A DNA stretch of 64,000 nt from Botryococcus braunii (Eukaryota > Chlorophyta > Trebouxiophyceae), in the NCBI GenBank assembly GCA_002005505.1, contig KV908427.1, forward strand, positions 434,122 through 498,121, in the 5' to 3' direction. Shown in pieces: positions 19,560 to 29,337 of this stretch (the first letter of the stretch is position 1; the number at the start of each line of letters is the position of its first letter). The notes under the pieces were generated by a model. That model had not been told where the DNA came from and did not search any database. It saw only the letters and a program-made list of their open reading frames with translations. A program made the translations under genes and the position numbers.

Positions 19560-22500
19560 TCAAACGGCCGTCTCGCCCCACTTGGGCGGGCCCAACTCCT
19601 GGTGACGGTGGTAGGCGTTGATGGTGTCCTTTGCGTGGTCGAACATGTCCAAGGGCTCCCAGTCGTCTCCGACGTCGTAACCTGACCACAGTACCCAGTA
19701 TTGGTAGGCTGGGGTACCGTCCGGGAAGTGGAGGGCCCGGTTCCCCTTCATCAAGGGACGGTGACCGAGGATGCCGTCCACGACGTACTCGGCATTCTCC
19801 GTGCCGTCATCGCCCTTGACCATGCGTGGTCCCGGCTGGTAGTTGTAAATGCTGAGGCGGTCTAGGTTACGTGGCCCCTTGTAGAGGTCCACATATTCCA
19901 CGTTTATGCGTGGGTGAAACTTCAGGGCGGCGGGGACGTCCAGCTCAACAGAGTTGGGATGGACGGCAGTGACCCGGAAGGGTCCTATCCGGCGCCTGGC
20001 AAGCTTTATGTACTTCTGCGACGTCAGGGCGGCTGGGAACTTCGTCCGAAGGAGAACAAGGTCCCCCTCCTTATAGATCACAGCCCGGCGGTGGCGGTTC
20101 GCCTGGGCCGCCTGCCGCTCCTGAGCTGCAGCCAAAAACTTCCGTGCAAGAGTAAGGGAGTCTTGCATCTTCCGGAGGAAAAGATCTGCCCGATCTGCTT
20201 TCCCCCCCTCCATGTGTCCCATAGCAAATGGAATGTTTGGATCCTGTCCATATGTCAAGCGGAACGGTGTGGTGTTGATCGAGGCTTGCCATGTATTGTT
20301 AGAGGCAAACTCTGCAACAGCCAGATGGTTTTCCCATTCTTTAGGCTTATCCCAAACATAATGTTTGAGGTAGTCCTCAAGAATCCTGTTAACCCGTTCC
20401 GTTTGTCCGTCAGATTGTGGGTGATAGGCTGTAGACCGTGCAGGTTTGCAGCCTGTTAAATTTAGGAGTATATCCATAAATTTACTCACAAACTTAGGAT
20501 CCCTATCCGACACAAGTTCCTCTGGAAATCCGTGGTATCTCCAGACTTTATCCCTTAGCAAAACTGCTACATCATATGAGTCAGCTTTTGTGGTGGTGGG
20601 CACAAAGTGAGCACACTTACTTAACCGGTCCACCACAACCCATATGGCATCATTCCCGTTTGCACTCCGTGGCAACCCCGTTATGAAATCCATGGAAATG
20701 CTTTGCCATTTCCTAGTCGGGATTTGCAAGGGGTGAAGGAGGCCTGCGGGCAACTTGTTTGAAGCTTTGACCCTTTGACAAGAATCACAGTAGGCAACAT
20801 ATTCCCGCACGTCCTCTGTCATTCCCGGCCACCACCATTCCCGTTTCACCAGTTCATACATCTTGGCAAAACCAGGGTGTCCCACATACAAAGGTTCATG
20901 CAATGCCTTGAGTATATCTTGTCTTAGGTTTCTCCCCACGACTCCTTCCCCATCCTTCACCTCATAATGCCCTGGGACATACTTCCGTCCCTCCTTCCCA
21001 TATTCCCATATCCCATTCCTGAAATGCACCTTCCTTCTGTTCGACCTCTTTCCCAACCACTCATCATCCATGTATGCCCTTTTTACTAACTCCAGGAAGG
21101 GTTCACACGTGTCAAGCTGCTGGGTGACTCCGCTCGGGCGGGCCCTCCCGCCGGAGTCCATTGCGACCCGGGGCTTGACACTCCTGAGCTCGGGCTCCGC
21201 TGGCTCGACGTTGCGTCGGAGCTGCCTGGCCGCGAGGATTGGGATCCTGGACAAGGCATCTGCGACGTTAGTCTTGCCTGGCTCCCAAACCCAGAGTATG
21301 TCAAACTCCTGCAATCGCTCAGCCCACCTAGCTCTTCTCGGGCTAAGTCCTGCCTGTTGTTGCAAAAAGGTATTACACTTATGGTCAGTGGTTACGGTGA
21401 CTGGTTTTCCTAACACATAACATCTCCATTCCTGTACAGCATACACTACAGCCAACAATTCCCTTTCCGTAGCAGAATAGTTACGCTCTGCACTATTCAA
21501 CTTTTTGCTATGGTATGCTACTACTTTCCCGTCCTGCATGAGAACTGCTCCCACCCCAAAATCACTTGCATCACATGTCACTTGGAATGGTTTCCGAAGA
21601 TCAGGTAGTGATAAGATAGGGGCCTCTACCAAAGCAGTCTTCAATGCTGAAAAAGATTCCTCCTGTTCCAATTCCCATTCCCATGCCCTCTTGCTGCTTG
21701 ACAACTTTGTTAAAGGAGCAGCGATGGCACTGAAGTCCCTGATAAACTTCCTGAAGTAGTTTGCAAGGCCCAGAAACCTACGGACATCCGTGGTGTTTTT
21801 GGGTACGGGCCATTCCTTGACTACTTCCACCTTTTGTGGGTCCACCTTTAATCCATCCCTTCTAATGATATGCCCCAAGTATCGAAGTTCAGAACGCATG
21901 AACTCACACTTGGGTAGCTTGGCAAAGAGTTGCTTCTCTCGCAAGCGAGCGAAGACTTTTTCCAAATGGACATAATGCATGTTTTCATCCTTGCTGAAAA
22001 TGAGCACATCATCCAAATAGACAACGACAAATCCCTCCCGAATGAAATCATGGAAGATTTCATTCATCAGCCGCTGGAAAGTGGCCGGAGCATTCGTTAA
22101 ACCAAAGGGGAGCACCAGAAACTCGTACAACCCAAATGGTGTTCTAAATGCTGTCTTTGGGATATCTTCTTCTTTAAGCCGGACCTGATGGTATCCGCTC
22201 AATAAGTCCAGGCTGGAGAAGACCTTTGCTCCTTTGAGCCTATCAAGCAAATCATCAATCCGGGGCAAGGGGTACCTATCCGGAATGGTAATCTGGTTGA
22301 CAGCTCTATAATCAATTACCATCCTATAAGTTCCTTCCTTCTTTTTAACAAAAAGAACAGGAGATGCATAAGGTGAGTGACTGGGCCGGATGTGCCCTAA
22401 TGCGAGAAGCTCATCCACTGTTTTAGTACACTCTTCCATTTCTAGAGAAGATAAACGATAAGCAGGCTTATTAGGAGGTACAGAGCCAGGTTGTATCCTG

Positions 22501-23666
22501 ATGGTGTGATACACCTGTCTATGCGGTGGCAATCCTGGCAAACCTTGAGGAAACAAATCACTGTACTCCCTAAGGAGCACCCCCAATTGTTCCGATTTGC
22601 CCTTCAACACCTCCTCCAATCCCAAGGATCCCGTGAGCTTACCCGACGACGACGTTGGCTTCTCCTCCTCCCCCTCCATTATTCCCTCTTCCTCCCCCTC
22701 CACTAGGGGTTCCGAGAATAATTCCGGGACCGGCCCGCCCTGGGTACCCGGTCCCCTGGAGTTGGTTGATGAGGTGCCTGATTCGTCGTCGGAGGGATCG
22801 AGCCCGTTTTCCTCCAGGGATGACTCCTGCTCATCCCATGCATACTCTTCAGGTCTCATGACAACATTCAACAGACAAAGTCTCCATTGATCTACTTTGT
22901 TCTTCCCCTTCCTCACTATGTTCATACCCCATTGCAACGTGCAGGGTAAGACTTTCCTGTGAGGGTCCAACGTTACCCACTTCCCTTGATGTTTTATTTG
23001 TGCCTTTCCAACCCCAACACTGACTGTGGCCTCCCTTAGAGACATCCAGTCTTGTCCCAGAATGAGGTCCACCCCCTCCATAATAGAATCACATACAAAG
23101 AAAGTATGGCGGGTGACTACCGAAGGGGTGAACCTAACACTAAGGTCAACCTTCCCCTTGGTTTCAGACAAGGACCCATCTGCAAGGACTACTGTTGTTG
23201 CTTCCTTGTGATACCTAAGCCCTTGTAGTACTTTGCCTCGGACAAAAGAATGGGTAGCCCCAGTGTCCATGAGTGCACGAAACTCCATGCCTCGAACAGT
23301 AACGGCAAAAGTCAGGTTGAGTGGTGAGAGATTTCCCACATGCCCTACATGACAAGATGGTTGTGGCATGACACATGCAAGCACAAAGGAAAAAGGAAAG
23401 ATTCCGGTCTTGCCCGAGAACATAAATTGTTCTCCCCTACATCCCCGAGCAAGAACTTTTAGTTTGGCCTTTGTCCTGTACTCTAAGAAAAACCTCCTGC
23501 TTTTCCAGACTTTTTGGCTAACAACAAAGCAGGCACCAAGGCTGGGATCATGTTTTCTCTTTGCAAAGAAATCATGCAAGCAAGCCTCTGCACAATTTTT
23601 CTTAGGTACTACCAACTCAAAGGGTTCAGAGAGTGAAGACAAATAGGCCAAACAATGGGGATCCAT
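19560..23666 (-). CDS. pol: Element A2 Pol polyprotein (1368 aa), intact
   Basis: ATG at 23666 begins MDPHCLAYLSS, in frame with gag after its UGA. The order starts with an unrecognised N-terminal segment (1-120), protease DTGATHSF (134-141) and an acidic Ser/Glu linker (about 260-350). RT follows with YLDDVLIFSK (about 550), then RNase H with CDASDFG (about 700) and an integrase HHCC finger ending CDSCQRVK (about 960). The integrase core has MDFITGLP, SDRDPKF and TERVNRILED (about 1000-1100). A GPFRV region and a C-terminal chromodomain (about 1290-1350) end the protein. No stop or frameshift is visible, so this copy could supply Pol in trans to defective relatives such as A1. Confidence 0.95.
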   Translation of the reverse strand: MDPHCLAYLSSLSEPFELVVPKKNCAEACLHDFFAKRKHDPSLGACFVVSQKVWKSRRFFLEYRTKAKLKVLARGCRGEQFMFSGKTGIFPFSFVLACVMPQPSCHVGHVGNLSPLNLTFAVTVRGMEFRALMDTGATHSFVRGKVLQGLRYHKEATTVVLADGSLSETKGKVDLSVRFTPSVVTRHTFFVCDSIMEGVDLILGQDWMSLREATVSVGVGKAQIKHQGKWVTLDPHRKVLPCTLQWGMNIVRKGKNKVDQWRLCLLNVVMRPEEYAWDEQESSLEENGLDPSDDESGTSSTNSRGPGTQGGPVPELFSEPLVEGEEEGIMEGEEEKPTSSSGKLTGSLGLEEVLKGKSEQLGVLLREYSDLFPQGLPGLPPHRQVYHTIRIQPGSVPPNKPAYRLSSLEMEECTKTVDELLALGHIRPSHSPYASPVLFVKKKEGTYRMVIDYRAVNQITIPDRYPLPRIDDLLDRLKGAKVFSSLDLLSGYHQVRLKEEDIPKTAFRTPFGLYEFLVLPFGLTNAPATFQRLMNEIFHDFIREGFVVVYLDDVLIFSKDENMHYVHLEKVFARLREKQLFAKLPKCEFMRSELRYLGHIIRRDGLKVDPQKVEVVKEWPVPKNTTDVRRFLGLANYFRKFIRDFSAIAAPLTKLSSSKRAWEWELEQEESFSALKTALVEAPILSLPDLRKPFQVTCDASDFGVGAVLMQDGKVVAYHSKKLNSAERNYSATERELLAVVYAVQEWRCYVLGKPVTVTTDHKCNTFLQQQAGLSPRRARWAERLQEFDILWVWEPGKTNVADALSRIPILAARQLRRNVEPAEPELRSVKPRVAMDSGGRARPSGVTQQLDTCEPFLELVKRAYMDDEWLGKRSNRRKVHFRNGIWEYGKEGRKYVPGHYEVKDGEGVVGRNLRQDILKALHEPLYVGHPGFAKMYELVKREWWWPGMTEDVREYVAYCDSCQRVKASNKLPAGLLHPLQIPTRKWQSISMDFITGLPRSANGNDAIWVVVDRLSKCAHFVPTTTKADSYDVAVLLRDKVWRYHGFPEELVSDRDPKFVSKFMDILLNLTGCKPARSTAYHPQSDGQTERVNRILEDYLKHYVWDKPKEWENHLAVAEFASNNTWQASINTTPFRLTYGQDPNIPFAMGHMEGGKADRADLFLRKMQDSLTLARKFLAAAQERQAAQANRHRRAVIYKEGDLVLLRTKFPAALTSQKYIKLARRRIGPFRVTAVHPNSVELDVPAALKFHPRINVEYVDLYKGPRNLDRLSIYNYQPGPRMVKGDDGTENAEYVVDGILGHRPLMKGNRALHFPDGTPAYQYWVLWSGYDVGDDWEPLDMFDHAKDTINAYHRHQELGPPKWGETAV

Positions 23667-23678
23667 GACCCTTGCGAG

Positions 23679-25425
23679 TCAAGTTTTGGGTTTCCCCTTC
23701 CCTTTCCCCTTCCACTTCCCTCTTCCCTTTCCTTTCCCTTGCCAATTACCTTGCCCTCCTTGAGGTGGTGGAAGCCCTCCTTGTGATGGAATGTAGGGAT
23801 TTCCCGGCATTTCTGGACATTTCCCTTACCCCCTAGCCTAGGCGCACATGTGGTGTACATGTCGTACGAGCAACGCGAGTAGGCACGTGCCTAGCGTCTA
23901 GCCTTGGCTTCCTAGCCGTCGAATTCCATTGGATAGTTATGGACGTTACTCTCATAGTAGGATTCTAGGATATTTTCTAGATACTATTGTAGAGGTTTGG
24001 TGGACTAGTGCGCTACCATTGGAGGAACGTGAACACACGATCACGAACCACGGGAAGGAACGGATAGAGACGTAAGCCACGGGAAGACACGCACTCAGGT
24101 AATTTGGAAGCTTAGTAGACCACAAGTAGGGAGTGGAAGCTCCGTGAGGTGGGGGTTACTTGTAATTGGAAAGAGCGTCCAACTTGTCGGCCATCCGGCC
24201 TTGTCTCTCTCTCTCTCACAACTTGGAAATTCTCCCTAACTTGTGCATTCTACGACACTCCTTGCACTGGTGCCACCACTGGTGGGGCCTGTGGTGCAGA
24301 GGGAAAGTAACCCGGTTGAAAGACTGGTGGTTGGAACCCTCCCGCTTTAGCTTTAGCAGCCAACCACTCCCTTTTCAACTGACATTGCCATGCTTCATGG
24401 CCCAACTGTTTGCAAAAGTGACACTCCCTATTAGCGGGGATGACCTTCCGAGAGTCCAACTTTCCTCCCTTCCTTGGTGCACCAGGGGGTCCTCCAACAG
24501 CTCCCCAGAAGGGTGGTGACCCTTGAACTTCCTCTGGGATATGAGCTGCACCAAGATTGGTGTGGAAGTTTGATAGTGTCCTCCTCTTGGGGGGACCTCC
24601 CTGTGCATCCCCATGGGCACTCTTGAAACCACCTTCATACTTGACCACAAAGGAGCACAAGTCATCCAGGTCTGTGAAGGGTTTCCCTGTCCCGGGGTTG
24701 ATGGTACTAGCCAATCTTAACTGCACATTAAGACCCTTCATGAATAAGTGCAACTTATCCTGCTCTACCATTTCATATTCCACCTCAATATCCGAAAGCA
24801 AAGCAACAAATCTTTCAATGTACCTCTCCACACTTTCATTTCCCTGGTTGACTTTGTCAAGCTTTTGTCTTGCTATTGCTACTGTGTCAGTGGCATCATA
24901 TCTTTTGGACATAAAAGCTTTAAAGTCTTCCCACTCTATGGCATCTTCCTCTCCTCCCTCTTTTTCCCACTTACGCACAAAAGCATCCCACACTTTAAGA
25001 GGTCTTTCTTCCAAGTGTTGAACTGCCAAAGCAACCCACTTAGCATCAGGCACGTTTGTGAGTTTAGCATATGATGCCAATTTCCGTGCAAAAAACATAA
25101 AACTTCCACGTTTTCCGTTAAAGAGAGAAGGAGGGGCAGCACGCACTTGCACCGGTTTTTGGATCGGTGCTTGAGCCTCGCCCTGCCGAGCCTCCAACTT
25201 TTGTTCGACTAACGTGTTAATGTATTCTTCAATTTCATCCTTTGACAAGGGGCGTTTCTTCCTTTTGCCTTCCGATCCCTCGGTTGTGGGGGCGATCGGG
25301 TTCATGGAATCGACGTCCTCCTCTAACAAATCCGTAACCTCGAAGCCTTCCCGCAAAGAACCTTCCAAAAGGCTTCGGTCGTCCTCAGAAAGGTTTTTAA
25401 ACCTATCGGATCCCACCGAGCTCAT
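23679..25425 (-). pseudogene. gag: Element A2 gag, split by a solo LTR
   Basis: ATG at 25425 begins MSSVGSDRFKNL. The protein follows A1 Gag with variant residues (SKDEIEEYINTLVEQ in place of SKEDIEQYVDALVQE). The knuckle is CHFCKQLGHEAWQC. The frame is interrupted at 24257/24262 by a 476-bp insert, so the Lys/Gly-rich tail (23679-23776) is separated. The tail again ends KPKT-UGA in frame with pol. Confidence 0.92.
23782..24257 (+). mobile_element. Solo LTR (476 bp) of a relative of the A family
   Basis: It begins TGTGATGGAATGTAGGG and ends TTCTACGACA, flanked by CTCCT at 23777-23781 and 24258-24262. Its start aligns with the A-family LTR start (TGTAACGGAATGCGAGG, then ATTTC and GGACATTT in the same spacing), so it comes from a related gypsy family in + orientation. 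Internal sequence is absent, as expected after LTR-LTR recombination. Confidence 0.88.
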
Positions 25426-25513
25426 CTACGCGACGCATCCCCAAGTTAGATCCTTACATCGGCATCTGCCAACTTCCAACAACTTGAGCGAAAACCACAA
25501 AGGATTGATAACG

Positions 25514-25531
25514 GCTTTCGCCGATACCAAA
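25514..25531 (-). promoter_or_regulatory. Element A2 primer-binding site
   Basis: TTTGGTATCGGCGAAAGC follows the 5' LTR on the - strand, identical to A1. Confidence 0.65.
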
Positions 25532-26009
25532 TGTAATAACTCAGCGGAATTTATAAGGAAGTAAGGCAGGAGGGGAGCAAGGAACGAGGCGCGACACGAG
25601 GTCCGTCACTTGGGGCAAGCAAGCGTTTACAAGAACCACCCCACCACACAGCTTACCCTTGTGGTTTCTCCAGTTCTGTCCTCTCGTGTTAATCTACTCG
25701 GCACGCGGGTTCCTAGCCAAGGGACGCCTATGATTCGGACTCGGCCCATCTACGACTTATGTCCCTCTATCCTTCGTGAGAGCCCTAGATCGTCCACTCG
25801 CTGGCGTGCTAACGGTGACAATTATTGTCATCAAACACACGCAATGACGGAGTGCCAACTATGCATGGCGTAAGCAACCATCACCGACGGAAGGTGCTAC
25901 TCTCGTTCGAGCGGCTAACCACGTGGCTCCCACGGGCGTGCAGTATGGCGCCAAAGGGCGTCTCCCGCAAATGTCCCGAAATGCTCGGAAATCCTCGCAT
26001 TCCGTTACA
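25532..26009 (-). repeat. Element A2 5' LTR (478 bp)
   Basis: This is the full-length LTR copy, followed on the right by the GGAAG duplication and the resumed gag-pol of element B. Confidence 0.95.
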
Positions 26010-26014
26010 GGAAG

Positions 26015-28609
26015 CCTTCCCAGAAGGAGGGCATTCCCAATGTGACTCCTGAATCCAGCACGGGAGAACAGCATCCAGACTTGGATCAGTCCGGGGCTCT
26101 GGACGCAATTCAACGACTGGCGCGAGGAAGTTCGGACAGCGGGCAACATCAACTAATATTAGAGCGAGCACAGCAGTCACTGCGCAACACTCATCCGGCA
26201 ACGACCATTCAGCCTCTGGACGGACTGTCGAGGGCTCAACGTTATGAGCAACGAACTGCGGCTCGAGAGATCCTGCTGGCACAGGATAAGGGAGAGAGCT
26301 GTGAGCGAGAGGGGTTGACTGATGGTGACACAGAGTCACTAGGACCAGGGGAAGTGCAGGAATTGGGTCAGAACACCGAGAGACCTGTTTCACTTGTAAG
26401 AGATGAGAGGGGGGCAGTCTCTGATCAGACTGCAGATGGTCCAAGTGAGCTGAGCTGTATGGGTGGGACCTGCTCAGTGCCTGAGAGAAATGTTAGAGAT
26501 GAGAACCCAATCTGCGATGCCCGAGGACAATGTGGTGCCAGCCACGCAAGTGTGGGCCATGCATGGGAGTGTGCTGCTGGGCCTGCGCCCCAGCGCTCAT
26601 GTCTAGTAGGGAGCAGACAGAGAGAGAGAGAGACATGGGCACAGCATCAAGACAGACCAAGAGCTCATGCAATGCAGAGTGGTTCCAATGCCTGTGAGGG
26701 TTCAGACGGGACTGCAAACCGTCAGCCATGTGAGAGTGTGTCTGAGGAGGTGAATCGGAAGCCTAGACATTGTGAGAACTCCCCCAATTACAAGAGCTTT
26801 CCGAGAGGTACCTGTGTTTGGGAGGATGATGTGAGAGTGTCTGACAGCAAGCTTGAGAGGGCTAGCTGTGAGTCTCAAAGAGAGAAAGAGCAGAGGGGAA
26901 GATCTGAATCTGTGCCCACAGTGCCCACGTGCAGTGCGGCGACCTTCAGCGAAAGAGTAGTGGGTAACAGTGAGGGTGAGAGTAAGCAAGATCAGGGGAA
27001 GCACACTGGGGTGCGATTTGGGAAGATTAGTGTACCTTCCAGTCTAAGGGAGGCCCAGCAGTCTCCACAATGGGAATACTGGAAGGCAGCTATGCAGGAA
27101 GAGCAAAATTCATTAGATGCTCATGAAGTAATGGAATTTGTTCCAAGACCTCGTGGTCACAAAGTAATCCCAGTTCACTGGATTTTTTCAGTGAAAATGG
27201 ATGCTCATGGTAATGTGCTTAGATTTAAGGCTAGGCTGGTGGCTCAAGGGTGTAGGCAAATTCCAGGAGTGGATGTAATGGAGGTATTTGCTCCCACCAG
27301 CAGTTATGGGTCTAGAAGAGCGTTGCTGTCAGTAGCTGCACAGGAGGGTCTTGAAATTCACCAGGTGGACGTCAAGACTGCATTTTTGAATGGTGAATTA
27401 GAGGAGGAGGTCTATGTCACACAACCTCCTGGGTTTGAGAATGGGGATGGGAACACTGTGTGTCGCTTGAAGAAGGCACTGTATGGCCTGAAGCAAGCTC
27501 CAAGGGCATGGCATAAGACCCTTAATGAGAAGCTACATACCATGGGGTATGAGGTGTGCAAGAGTGATGCTGGGGTCTATGTGAAATGTTCTGTGGATGG
27601 AGGGAAATCTTTTGTGCTGATTTATGTTGATGATCTATTGATAGTTTCAAAGGGGATGGGTGAGATTGATAGAGTGAAAGGGTTGCTGAAGCAGGAGTTC
27701 ACCATTCGTGATCTAGGAGAGGTGAAAGATTTCTTGGGTTGCCAAGTGATGAGAGATAGAGAAAAAGGGTTGATTTCTTTGAGCTGCATCCCCAAGATTG
27801 ATGCTCTAGTGGAGAAATTTGGGCTGGATCTGGAGTCTGTGGGGCCTGACACCCCTATGACTAAGGATTTTGTAGCCACACAGCGACCTATGTCTAAGGA
27901 CAACAGTGCCAGCATTGGAGCTGGGAGTCCCTTACCTCCAGGTCACAGATATTGTGAACTGGTTGGCTCACTGTTGTACATTGCCAACACCACCAGGCCT
28001 GATATTTCCCAGGCTGTGGGAGTGCTCTCCAGATATAGGATTACTCCCACCACTGCTCACTGGAATGAAGCCATCAGAGTGTTGAAATATCTGATGGCTA
28101 CCAGGGATCTTGTTTTAGTACTTGGAGGGAAGGACACAGAGCTGGAGGGCTTTGTGGATGCAGATTATGGTGGTGATCAGGATCATCGGTTTTCCACCAC
28201 TGGTTACGTAATTCGTGTGTTTGGAGGAGCTGTAGTTTGGGGAAGCAAGAAGCAGTCTGCAGTGGCCACATCCACTGTAGAGGCCGAGTTTATGGCGGCG
28301 AGTGCAGCTGTCAAAGAGGCCAATTGGATGAAGGGATTCCTGGAAGAAATTGGTATTTCTCCATGGATTGTGAAGATCCACTGTGATAATCAGGGATGCA
28401 TCAATCATCTCAGAAATCCAGTGTTCTCTAAGCATACCAAGCACATTGCAATCAGCTTTCATTTTGCTCGGGAAGCTATTGCATTGGGGCAGGTTGATGT
28501 GAAATACGTTCCCTCTGCTAGAAATGTGGCCGATATATTTACGAAGCCTTTAACAAGGCAGGTATTTCAGGGACATCGTGAGGCTCTGGGATTGGCCAAG
28601 TTTTTGTGA
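26015..28609 (+). pseudogene. gag-pol: Element B gag-pol, part 2: linker, RT, RNase H
   Basis: This resumes after A2 and one GGAAG duplication, in the frame used after 17490. A long, low-complexity Ser/Glu/Arg-rich linker (26015-27000) leads into the copia RT. The RT has HWIFSVKMDAHGN near 27176, AFLNGELEEEVYVTQPPGF near 27382 and YVDDLLIVSK near 27625. RNase H follows with VDADYGGD near 28155 and STVEAEFMAA near 28270. The stop is TGA at 28607. This half has no internal stop. The gene is broken only by the upstream frameshift and the A2 insertion. Confidence 0.93.
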
Positions 28610-28627
28610 GGAAAAGGCAAGGGGAAG

Positions 28628-29332
28628 TGTTATAATAGTAATAGAACATTTTGGTGCCTTTCCCTCAGAAGAGTAATAGTGGCCAGATCAGCTTCAATGA
28701 ATAATCGGTGGCAGAACCTGGGAGTTCTGCCAGATCCCATCTAGACCAATTGTACATTGATTAGGAAGGATGAGGTATTCAGACACGATTTGCTAGAAAG
28801 GATTTATGACACCGGCGTGCAAGGACAAGGCACTTGATTGGGACATTAAAGGCACTTCGGGTGCTTATCTCTTGACTGTTGCCTATCAAGTCCTCATTCA
28901 CATTCGGTCACTGCTTGTTCTCCTACACACAACAAGAGTACCGACGAGCTAATCACCCTTCGTGCCCGGGTCATACAGGTAACCTGACGTTAAGAGACTG
29001 AAGCCTCATTGACAATGGATTAGGAAAGGACTAGGTAATATTATTGGGTTGGTGCTAATGTTTTCCTCATTGAACACTGGTAATGCAGACTATCGGTAGT
29101 TACGTAGATTGAGTAGTTTGAATTACGGAGCGATGAGAGAAAGCTAGTAGCATTGTAATGACTTGATTGGGACATTAAAGGCACTTCGGGTGCTTATCTC
29201 TTGACTGTTGCCTATCAAGTCCTCATTCACATTCGGTCACTGCTTGTTCTCCTACACACAACAAGAGTACCGACGAGCTAATCACCCTTCGTGCCCGGGT
29301 CATACAGGGAACGCCGAACACAAAAGTTTACA
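28628..29332 (+). repeat. Element B 3' LTR (705 bp)
   Basis: This is the second copy, with one difference from the 5' LTR by eye. It is preceded by GGCAAGGGGAAG and followed by the GTTCT duplication. It contains the same 148-bp repeat pair and inverted repeat. Confidence 0.93.
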
Positions 29333-29337
29333 GTTCT

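Larger units (their letters stand above)
18077..26009 (-). mobile_element. Element A2: Ty3/gypsy retrotransposon with intact pol
   Basis: This has the same family layout as A1. It is flanked by GGAAG at 18072-18076 and 26010-26014 and sits in the gag-pol of element B. The 3' LTR (469 bp) lacks nine bases present in the 5' LTR (478 bp); otherwise they look identical. Pol is one open frame. Gag is split by a 476-bp solo LTR with its own CTCCT duplication, acquired after A2 arrived. Confidence 0.96.
6675..29332 (+). mobile_element. Element B: Ty1/copia retrotransposon with upstream ORF
   Basis: Two 705-bp LTRs differ at one site by eye and are flanked by GTTCT at 6670-6674 and 29333-29337. Two gypsy elements, A1 and A2, sit inside. 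With these removed, the order is LTR, initiator tRNA-Met primer site, a 174-codon upstream ORF, gag-pol, polypurine tract GGCAAGGGGAAG, LTR. The gag-pol has one frameshift near 17488. Confidence 0.95.
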
